A stretch of DNA of 64,000 bases from an uncultured Prevotellaceae bacterium (GTDB lineage Bacteria; Bacteroidota; Bacteroidia; Bacteroidales; Muribaculaceae): NCBI GenBank assembly GCA_900318335.1, contig ONKF01000008.1:1-64000 (forward strand), written 5' to 3'. The notes under the pieces were generated by a model. That model had not been told where the DNA came from, ran no database searches, and saw only the letters and a list, made by a program, of their open reading frames with translations. This document shows positions 44,146 to 51,164 of the stretch, in pieces (within the stretch, counting starts at the first letter, position 1; the number at the start of each line of letters is the position of its first letter). Made by a program: the position numbers and the translations under genes.

Positions 44146-44691
44146 ATGAAAAAAGCATTTGCATTTCTTGCAGCAGCCTGCTGCGCCCTGGCGCTGAGCG
44201 CCACCACCTACACCTGCCACATCAAGGTCGTTGTCAACGACGTGGTTTCAGAGCAGGACGAGGTGCCCGTTGTAGTCACTGGCAACAACGGCGTGTATGA
44301 ATTGACATTGAACAACTTCTGCCTGAGCGCCGAAGGTTACACCATGCCCGTGGGCAACATCGCAGTGAGCGGTGTCGAGGGCGTCGACGAGTATGGTTAC
44401 ACGACCATCAAGTTCAACGGCCCCATCACCATCACCCCCGGTAACGACGGTGTTCACTCCCAGGACGAGTGGATCGGCCCCATGCTGGGCGAGGTACCCA
44501 TCGACCTGACCGCTCGCTTCATCGGCGCAGCCCTTGATGCCGACATCGACATCGAGTTGGCTGTTCTGGGTCAGACCATCGGCGTGTCACTCTTCGGCGT
44601 TGCTCCTACCACTAAGGGCGATGTCAACGAGGATGGCGAGGTTAGCATTAGTGACGTTAACTCGGTTATTGACATCATCCTGTCACATTAA
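44146..44691 (+). CDS. Calycin-like secreted protein with half dockerin repeat
   Basis: This encodes 181 residues with a signal peptide ending ALSATT. The body matches the calycin-like domain of Bacteroidales (YTCHIKVVVND, MPVGNIAVSGV, WIGPMLGEVPIDL). The C-terminus carries one dockerin-like repeat (GDVNEDGEVSISDVNSVIDII), half of that in the preceding gene. It begins 40 bases after the 42603-44105 gene and ends at a strong terminator, so the two genes form an operon. Confidence 0.75.
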   Translation: MKKAFAFLAAACCALALSATTYTCHIKVVVNDVVSEQDEVPVVVTGNNGVYELTLNNFCLSAEGYTMPVGNIAVSGVEGVDEYGYTTIKFNGPITITPGNDGVHSQDEWIGPMLGEVPIDLTARFIGAALDADIDIELAVLGQTIGVSLFGVAPTTKGDVNEDGEVSISDVNSVIDIILSH

Positions 44692-44720
44692 GACATCCAA
44701 GTTAACACTATTTATCACTC

Positions 44721-44766
44721 CAAAAGTGCGAAAACTACCGAAAATGGTAGTTGTTCGCACTTTTTC
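44721..44766 (+). terminator. Rho-independent terminator after the calycin-like gene
   Basis: A long stem (agtgcgaaaactacc with ggtagttgttcgcact, 44725-44761) is followed by TTTTT. It cleanly separates the operon from the promoter at 44775. Confidence 0.88.
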
Positions 44767-44774
44767 ATTTTTTG

Positions 44775-44807
44775 CTTGCAGAATATCCCCAAAAACCATT
44801 ATCTTTG
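44775..44807 (+). promoter_or_regulatory. Promoter of the 610-residue secreted protein
   Basis: CTTG (44775-44778), 21 bases, TATCTTTG (44800-44807). The leader is long, about 125 bases, and AT-rich. Confidence 0.6.
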
Positions 44808-44935
44808 CGTTGTAATAAAGAAATAAAAAAACCGATTATTAACTATCAATTCTGATAAGTCCATTAAAGACCATTAATTTGGAAATTGTTTTTCAACATT
44901 AATTATTGTTTTTATTTATTTAAATTTTTATTTTT

Positions 44936-46768
44936 ATGAAGAAATTATCTGTACTTCTGGTTGCAGCCGCAGTCGCCATCAGCGCATCTGCAGGCGTAAA
45001 CTTCAAGGCACACCGTGTCGTGAAGAGCAACAGGGTCATCAACACCGAGATGACCAAGCTTAATCCCAAAAATCTGAAGGCCAAGAACGACCTCCGTGTA
45101 ATCACCGATCAGCCCGCTGGCGAGCTCAAGACCTACAACCGCGCTGGTAACATGGTTTACAACGACGGTTATAGCCTCTATGTTGGCGCCCAGGACGGCA
45201 ACCGCATGGACATCGTCTATGGCGAGGACGGTAAGGTTTACATGAAGAACATCCTCTGCAGGGCCAACAATTCGTTTGGCGACAGCTGGGTTGAGGGTAC
45301 CATCGAGGGCAACGAGATTCACGTACCCCTGGGCCAGTCAATCTACTGGAGCGAGGATTATCAGGCTAACGTCGTTCTCTGCATGGCTACCAGCTATGTT
45401 GAGGGCACCTCGCTGATGTTTGAGAAGGACGAGCGCGCCGAGGAGGTCGTTTATCTCATCGACGGCCAGACCATCACCATGCAGGGCACCTATGACGCTC
45501 CCAGTGGCAGCGAGTATCCCGCTTATGAGGGTTACGGTCTGTCCGCTTATTGGGAGGATGACAACTCATGGTCATACTTCATCGAGTGGAACACCGTTCT
45601 GACCGAGCGCGAGCCCGTCGTTACCCCCGAACTGATCACCGAGGTTCCCGAGAGCTGCGAGATTCTCACTTTCTATCGCAACAGCGGTTACATTGCCAGC
45701 AGCTTCTTCGGCATCACCAACGGCACCACCGACGGCAAGATCAATGTTGCCTTCGACGCCAACGGCGACGTTTACATCCAGAACCCCAGCTGGTGGAGCG
45801 ACAGCTACAACACTTGGGTAAAGGGTACCTATGACGCAGCCACCGGTATCATCAGCATCCCCACTGGCCAGTATCTGTCATGGAGCGATGAGTATGAGTA
45901 TGGTATCCAGCTCGGTTGGGGTAGCACCACCGTTTACGAGAGCGGTGTCGACGAGGAGACCGGCGAGACCATGTATGGTATGGATTACGAGATCGACGAG
46001 CGCACCACCGAGATCCAGTTCCTGCTTGATGGCGACAACTTCTATCTGCTGGGCAGCGAGGGTGACATTAACGCCGAGTTCCCCCAGAACTACGTTGCTA
46101 CCGGTATGCTGACCTACTGGAGCGATGACCAGAGCTTCTCTGCAATTGAGTTTGCTAACCGTGACGAGAATGGCGAAGCACTGCCCATGGGTTACATCGT
46201 AAACCTGGTTCCCGCTGTTCCTGCCAACCCGACCGCCGACGAGTGGTATGACTGTGGTGACGAGAGTGGTTTCAGCCGCTTCTACTTCACTCTGCCCACC
46301 ACCGATGTTGATGGCAACATGCTCGATCCCGAGCACATCAGCTACAGCATCTTCGTTGACAATGGCAATGGTCCCGAGCTGTTCACCTTCCCCGCTGCTG
46401 ACTACACCTACGACCTCTATGAGGACATCACCGAGGTTACCTATGACGTTTACAGCAGCGCTGTTGACTTCCGTGACTACTACTGCTACTTCTATCGCAC
46501 CAACGCTGATGGTTACGAGCCCCTGTTCACCCAGGACATCGGTATCCAGGTTTACTACACCGTTGACGGTGTGAAGAACCACAGCGACTTTGTATGGCTG
46601 TATGGTGGCGTTCACTCAGGCGTTAACGAGCTTGCTAACGGCAAGACTGTTGCTAACGTTCGCTACTACAACGTAGCCGGTCAGGAGATGGCTCAGCCCA
46701 GCGGCATGACCATCCAGGTTACCACCTACACCGACGGCACCCGCAGCGCCGTTAAGGTTGTGAAGTAA
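44936..46768 (+). CDS. Secreted protein with two internal repeats and type IX-like tail
   Basis: This encodes 610 residues with a signal peptide (LSVLLVAAAVAISASAG). Two related beta-rich units of about 150 residues follow (near 60-215 and 230-390). They share short matches such as GKVYMKN / GDVYIQN, GQSIYWS / GQYLSWS and DERAEE / DERTTE. A third region (about 405-560; PTADEWYDCGDESGFSRFYF) is nearly identical to the next gene. The C-terminus (VRYYNVAGQEMAQPSG, ending SAVKVVK) is a type IX-like sorting tail. The restricted codon choice suggests high expression. Function unknown; probably surface-exposed. Confidence 0.75.
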   Translation: MKKLSVLLVAAAVAISASAGVNFKAHRVVKSNRVINTEMTKLNPKNLKAKNDLRVITDQPAGELKTYNRAGNMVYNDGYSLYVGAQDGNRMDIVYGEDGKVYMKNILCRANNSFGDSWVEGTIEGNEIHVPLGQSIYWSEDYQANVVLCMATSYVEGTSLMFEKDERAEEVVYLIDGQTITMQGTYDAPSGSEYPAYEGYGLSAYWEDDNSWSYFIEWNTVLTEREPVVTPELITEVPESCEILTFYRNSGYIASSFFGITNGTTDGKINVAFDANGDVYIQNPSWWSDSYNTWVKGTYDAATGIISIPTGQYLSWSDEYEYGIQLGWGSTTVYESGVDEETGETMYGMDYEIDERTTEIQFLLDGDNFYLLGSEGDINAEFPQNYVATGMLTYWSDDQSFSAIEFANRDENGEALPMGYIVNLVPAVPANPTADEWYDCGDESGFSRFYFTLPTTDVDGNMLDPEHISYSIFVDNGNGPELFTFPAADYTYDLYEDITEVTYDVYSSAVDFRDYYCYFYRTNADGYEPLFTQDIGIQVYYTVDGVKNHSDFVWLYGGVHSGVNELANGKTVANVRYYNVAGQEMAQPSGMTIQVTTYTDGTRSAVKVVK

Positions 46769-46774
46769 TCACTC
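46601..46774 (+). repeat. Direct repeat shared by the tandem paralogues, copy 1
   Basis: The 3' part of the 44936 gene and its stop region are nearly identical to 48611-48779. Similarity also extends upstream (46201-46600 with 48208-48590). The two copies could recombine or be homogenised by gene conversion. Confidence 0.7.
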
Positions 46775-46807
46775 TTTAAAAAAAATATACACATTTTCGG
46801 TATTTTT

Positions 46808-46839
46808 TTTGTTAGTGTGAAAAAATAAAACTATCTTTG
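46808..46839 (+). promoter_or_regulatory. Promoter of the 619-residue secreted protein
   Basis: TTTG (46808-46811), 20 bases, TATCTTTG (46832-46839), an almost perfect consensus with the same -7 box as the upstream paralogue. The leader is about 70 bases. Confidence 0.7.
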
Positions 46840-46913
46840 CATGACTCAATATTCACCAACTATAGCATATAACAGTTTTTAATCATATTTATTAACCAAA
46901 TCGTTACAATTTT

Positions 46914-48773
46914 ATGAAGAAGATTTTTGTACTTATGTTTGCCGCAGCAGTTGCCATGAGCGCTGCCGCAGGTGTGCAGATCAAGGCCAAGAATGTTAGC
47001 CCCAACGCTAACAAGACCAAGAGCCTGCGTAGCGAGAATGTCATGACTCGCAACTCATCCAAGGTGCTTGACGCAACCCAGCTCAATGTTATGGACTGGA
47101 GCGCTCGTGAGGCTGCCAACCACATGCTCAAGGCTGATGGTAACATCGTTTGGGACTTTGAGGACGAAGCCCAGCTCGCAGACTGGATGGTTCTCGACAA
47201 CGACGGTGATGGTTACAACTGGGAATACATCTATGATTCCTCGATGACCACTCACAGCGGCTATGGCATTATGTCATCGGCCAGCTATGACAACCCCTCC
47301 TACACGGCTCTGTATCCCGACAACTGGCTGATTTCACCGAAGGTTGTCCTCAATGGCAAGGTTGGTGTTTATGCTTGTGGTCAGGATCCCAGCTATGCTT
47401 ACGAGGTATTCGCTATCTACGTTTGCGTTGGTGATCCCACTAACATCAATGACTTCGTTAAGATCTCTAACGACTTCACCACCTCTGGCACCATGAAGCT
47501 CTACACCGCTGACCTCAGCGAGTATGAGGGCCAGGAAGGCTGCATCGCTATCCGTCACTACAACGTGACCGATATGTTCCGCCTGAACGTCGATGACATC
47601 ACCATCGGTGACATCGAGGAGGGTACCGATCCCGAGCCCCAGCCCGAGGTAAATGTTATCTATGACATTCCCGCTGGTCTTCCCGTTATGACCTTCTACC
47701 GCAACACTGGCTACATCGCTAGCGGTTGGGGCATCAGCGCCGGTCACACCGACGGTAAGATCAACGTTGCCTTCGACGAGGCTAACGGTGAGGTTTACGT
47801 TCAGAATCCTCTGTGGTGGGTTGACACCTACAATGCATGGGTAAAGGGTACTTATACCGAGACCGAGAATGGCTGCATGATCACCATCCCCGTTGGTCAG
47901 TATCTGTACTGGAGCGATGCTTATCAGTATGGCATCCAGCTCATGTGGGGTCGCACCTATGTATATGAGGACTATGACGAGTATGGCGAACTGGGTTACT
48001 ACCTGGGCAGCGAGGTTGACGAGCGCGCCGAGGAGATCGAGATGATGATTGCCGACGGCCAGCTCTATCTGCTGAACTGCGAGGGCGACATCGATGCCGA
48101 GTTCCCCGACTGGGCTAACGCTACCGGTATGATGGGTATCTACAGCGATGACCTGAGCTTCCTCACCCTTGAGTTCGTTAACAACGAGGCTCCCATGGGC
48201 TATGTTGTAAATCTGGTTCCCGCTGTTCCCGCCAACCCGAGTGTTACCGAGTGGTATGACTGTGGTGACGAGAGTGGCTTCAGCCGCCTGTACTTCACCC
48301 TGCCCACCACCGATGTTGATGGCAACATGATCGATCCCGAGTACCTGAGCTACAGCATCTTCGTTGACAATGGCAATGGTCCCGAGCTGTTCACCTTCCC
48401 CGCTGCTGACTACACCTATGACCTCTATGAGGACATCACCGTGGTTGACTATGCGCTCTACAGCAGCGCTGTTGACTTCTCCAGCGGCTACTGCTACTTC
48501 TACCGCACCAACGCTGATGGTTACGAGCCCCTGTTCACCCAGGACATCGGTATCCAGGTTTACTACACCGTTAACGGTGAACCGAACCAGAGCGCTATCG
48601 TATGGCTGTATGGTCTGCCCTCAGGCGTTAACGAGCTCGCTAACGGCAAGACTGTTGCTAACGTTCGCTACTTCAACGTTGCCGGTCAGGAGATGGCTCA
48701 GCCCAGCGGCATGACCATCCAGGTTACCACCTACACCGACGGCACCCGCAGCGCCGTTAAGGTTGTGAAGTAA
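46914..48773 (+). CDS. Secreted paralogue with choice-of-anchor J domain and type IX-like tail
   Basis: This encodes 619 residues with a signal peptide (FVLMFAAAVAMSAAAG). A cleaved-adhesin/choice-of-anchor J jelly roll (about residues 75-225; WDFEDEAQLADWMVLDNDG, NWLISPKVVL, IRHYNVTDMFRLNVDDI) replaces the first unit of the neighbour. The second beta unit (about 240-395; FYRNTGYIASGWG) and the third region plus tail (about 405-619) match the 44936 protein closely, at DNA level as well. The tail is identical in both genes. It arose by tandem duplication with domain replacement. Confidence 0.75.
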   Translation: MKKIFVLMFAAAVAMSAAAGVQIKAKNVSPNANKTKSLRSENVMTRNSSKVLDATQLNVMDWSAREAANHMLKADGNIVWDFEDEAQLADWMVLDNDGDGYNWEYIYDSSMTTHSGYGIMSSASYDNPSYTALYPDNWLISPKVVLNGKVGVYACGQDPSYAYEVFAIYVCVGDPTNINDFVKISNDFTTSGTMKLYTADLSEYEGQEGCIAIRHYNVTDMFRLNVDDITIGDIEEGTDPEPQPEVNVIYDIPAGLPVMTFYRNTGYIASGWGISAGHTDGKINVAFDEANGEVYVQNPLWWVDTYNAWVKGTYTETENGCMITIPVGQYLYWSDAYQYGIQLMWGRTYVYEDYDEYGELGYYLGSEVDERAEEIEMMIADGQLYLLNCEGDIDAEFPDWANATGMMGIYSDDLSFLTLEFVNNEAPMGYVVNLVPAVPANPSVTEWYDCGDESGFSRLYFTLPTTDVDGNMIDPEYLSYSIFVDNGNGPELFTFPAADYTYDLYEDITVVDYALYSSAVDFSSGYCYFYRTNADGYEPLFTQDIGIQVYYTVNGEPNQSAIVWLYGLPSGVNELANGKTVANVRYFNVAGQEMAQPSGMTIQVTTYTDGTRSAVKVVK

Positions 48774-48779
48774 TCACTC
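48611..48779 (+). repeat. Direct repeat shared by the tandem paralogues, copy 2
   Basis: This is the second copy of the 3' end repeat; identity runs through the stop codon into taatcact. A weak terminator-like element (ccgca / tgcgg, then gagccgcttttttc) follows at 48785-48807. Confidence 0.65.
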
Positions 48780-48862
48780 CCGCATCTGCGGAGCCGCTTT
48801 TTTCGCTTCATATCCAAGTCCAAGGCCGTTCTATTTTTTTGACGCTAATTAAGACACATCCT

Positions 48863-48894
48863 CTTGCATAATTGGCGGGATTTCACTAATTTTG
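48863..48894 (+). promoter_or_regulatory. Promoter for a near-leaderless msrC transcript
   Basis: CTTG (48863-48866), 20 bases, TAATTTTG (48887-48894). The ATG begins at 48900, so the predicted transcription start falls at or within one or two bases of the start codon. Confidence 0.6.
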
Positions 48895-48899
48895 TATTC

Positions 48900-49379
48900 A
48901 TGGACAAGAACGAAACTTACCGTATGCTCGCCAAGCAGGTCGAGAGCCTCATCGAGGGCGAGAACAATCCCACAGGGCAGCTTGCCAATGCAGCGGCCCT
49001 GCTCCACGAGACCATGGGATGGTGGTGGACCGGATTCTATCTGGTCAATGGCGACAACTTGCAGTTAGGACCCTTCCAGGGGCCCATCGCGTGCTATAGC
49101 ATTAAGCGGGGCCGCGGCGTGTGCGGCACTGCATGGCAGGAAAACCGCACCCTGGTTGTCCCCGACGTGGAGCAGTTTCCCGGCCACATCGCATGCAGCA
49201 GCCTGTCACGCAGCGAGATAGTTGTGCCCCTGCGGGACAGCGAGGGCACTGTCCTGGGCGTGCTCGACATCGACAGCAAGGAACTGGCCACATTTGACGA
49301 CGTGGATGCCCACTGGCTCGAGCAGATAGCCCAGATTATCGTGCGTCACGCCATCGGCAATCAGCATTGTGAAAACTGA
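48900..49379 (+). CDS. msrC: Free methionine-(R)-sulfoxide reductase (GAF domain)
   Basis: This encodes 159 residues, a single GAF domain. The three family cysteines are present at 65, 75 and 99 (IACYS, GVCGTAW, IACSS), spaced exactly as in the E. coli enzyme (10 and 24 apart). VPLRD and LGVLDIDS are also typical. It reduces free L-methionine-(R)-S-oxide in the cytoplasm. The ATG at 48900 follows the promoter directly; the longer open frame overlaps the -7 box. rarA starts 38 bases downstream and is probably cotranscribed. Confidence 0.9.
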   Translation: MDKNETYRMLAKQVESLIEGENNPTGQLANAAALLHETMGWWWTGFYLVNGDNLQLGPFQGPIACYSIKRGRGVCGTAWQENRTLVVPDVEQFPGHIACSSLSRSEIVVPLRDSEGTVLGVLDIDSKELATFDDVDAHWLEQIAQIIVRHAIGNQHCEN

Positions 49380-49417
49380 CAGCAGCAACCAAGAACCGAA
49401 AACTGACAACATAATAT

Positions 49418-50722
49418 ATGAGCTACGAACCTCTTGCCGAGCGATTGCGGCCACGGTCGCTCGATGACTACATCGGCCAGCGCCACCTCGTGGGCGAGGG
49501 TGCCGTCATCCGTCGCATGATTGATAGCGGCAACATCTCCTCATTCATCCTGTGGGGTCCGCCGGGCGTGGGCAAGACCACTCTGGCCCGCATCATCGCC
49601 GAGCAGACCCAGGTGCCCTTCTACACCCTGTCGGCAGTGACGTCGGGAGTGAAGGACGTGCGTGAGGTGCTCGACCGCTGCCAGGCCGACGCGCGCAGCG
49701 TCTTCTCCAAGGGCCGCCCCATCCTGTTCATTGACGAGATCCACCGCTTCAACAAGTCACAGCAGGATTCCCTGCTGGGCGCAGTGGAGCGCGGTACGGT
49801 CACCCTGATAGGAGCCACGACCGAGAATCCCTCGTTTGAGGTCATCCGTCCCCTGCTCTCCCGTGCCCAGGTCTATGTCCTCAATCCGCTCGACCGTGAT
49901 GACCTGCTGCAACTGCTCGACCACGCCATCAAGACCGATAAGGAATTAAAGGCCCGCGAGGTGCGCATCGAGGAGACCGAGGCCCTGCTACGCTTTGCCG
50001 CCGGTGATGCCCGCAAGCTGCTCAATATTCTCGACCTGATACTGCAGTCACTGCAGGAGGGTGAGCCCATGGTCATCAACGACAATATCGTCACCGACCG
50101 CCTGCAGCAGAACCCGCTCGCGTTTGACAAGGGCGGCGAGATGCACTACGATATCATCTCGGCCTTCATCAAGTGCATACGCGGCAGTGACCCCGATGCG
50201 GCCGTCTATTGGCTGGCACGGCTCATCGCTGGCGGCGAGGACCCCAAGTTCATCGCCAGGAGGTTGTGCATCCTTGCAGCCGAGGACATCGGCCTGGCCA
50301 ATCCCAATGCCCTGCTGCTGGCCAATGCCACGTTTGACATCATCAACAAGATAGGCTGGCCCGAGGGCCGCATCCCCTTGAGCGAATGCGCCATCTACCT
50401 TGCCACCAGCGCCAAGAGCAACAGCGCCTACCTCGCCATCGACGACGCCCTCGCCCTGGTAAACGAGACAGGCAACGCCCCCGTGCCGCTCCACCTGCGC
50501 AACGCCCCCACCGGCTTGATGAAGCAGCTGGGCTACGGCAAGGACTACAAGTATGCCCACGATTTCCCGGGACACTTCGTCAACCAGCAGTATATGCCCG
50601 AGGAACTCCATCATCCCCAGCTCTGGCATCCGCAGGACAATCCCGCCGAGAACCAGATGGCGGCACGCCAGCAGAGCCGCTGGGGCAACAATGCCGGCCA
50701 CGGACCCTCAAGTGAAGATTAA
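49418..50722 (+). CDS. rarA: Replication-associated recombination protein A (AAA+ ATPase)
   Basis: This encodes 434 residues. Walker A (GPPGVGKTT, about residues 47-55), Walker B (ILFIDEIHRFNK), sensor 1 (GATTENPSFE) and the C-terminal MgsA region (SAFIKCIRGSDPDAAVYWLARL; AAEDIGLANPNAL; PGHFVNQQYMP) are all present. It acts at stalled replication forks. The length is normal. It sits between msrC and yraN on the plus strand. Confidence 0.95.
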   Translation: MSYEPLAERLRPRSLDDYIGQRHLVGEGAVIRRMIDSGNISSFILWGPPGVGKTTLARIIAEQTQVPFYTLSAVTSGVKDVREVLDRCQADARSVFSKGRPILFIDEIHRFNKSQQDSLLGAVERGTVTLIGATTENPSFEVIRPLLSRAQVYVLNPLDRDDLLQLLDHAIKTDKELKAREVRIEETEALLRFAAGDARKLLNILDLILQSLQEGEPMVINDNIVTDRLQQNPLAFDKGGEMHYDIISAFIKCIRGSDPDAAVYWLARLIAGGEDPKFIARRLCILAAEDIGLANPNALLLANATFDIINKIGWPEGRIPLSECAIYLATSAKSNSAYLAIDDALALVNETGNAPVPLHLRNAPTGLMKQLGYGKDYKYAHDFPGHFVNQQYMPEELHHPQLWHPQDNPAENQMAARQQSRWGNNAGHGPSSED

Positions 50723-50755
50723 ACTATCGCTTTAAGTTGTAGCACTTAATCAACT

Positions 50756-51136
50756 ATGGCAAAAAGTAATAAATTAGGAAAAGATGGTGAGATTGCTGCT
50801 TGTGAATTCCTGATTACCCAGGGCTACACCGTGCGCGAGACCAATTGGCGCATGGGGCATCTCGAAATCGACATCATTGCCCAGGAACCCAAAGCCAACA
50901 AGCTGCACATCGTCGAGGTCAAGACCCGAACGGCAACCGAGCATTACGACCCGTCACGGGCCATCACCCGTGCCAAAATACGCAATCTGGTTAACGCCGG
51001 CAATGGCTATATCAGCTATTACCAGCTCAAGATGTCAGTGCAATATGATCTCATGATTATCACTGGGACGGCACCAGATTTCCAAATCCAGTTCATCCCC
51101 AACGCGTTTCAGGCGCCCCTGCGCACCATCCGCTAA
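50756..51136 (+). CDS. YraN family (UPF0102) endonuclease-like protein
   Basis: This encodes 126 residues. The N-terminal LGKDGEIAACEFLITQGY, the strand GHLEIDIIAQ (aspartate) and IVEVKTRT (E-x-K) form the PD-(D/E)xK-like core of UPF0102, a family related to Holliday-junction resolvases but without proven activity. It begins 33 bases after rarA, in keeping with a DNA-maintenance role (inference). Confidence 0.88.
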   Translation: MAKSNKLGKDGEIAACEFLITQGYTVRETNWRMGHLEIDIIAQEPKANKLHIVEVKTRTATEHYDPSRAITRAKIRNLVNAGNGYISYYQLKMSVQYDLMIITGTAPDFQIQFIPNAFQAPLRTIR

Positions 51137-51164
51137 CCCTCACACGTTTCACCCTTCACGGCAG

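Noticed and set aside
42603-44691. Cellulosome components because of dockerin-like ends
   Set aside because: No cohesin or cellulase domains are present, and single dockerin-like ends are common on unrelated secreted Bacteroidales proteins.
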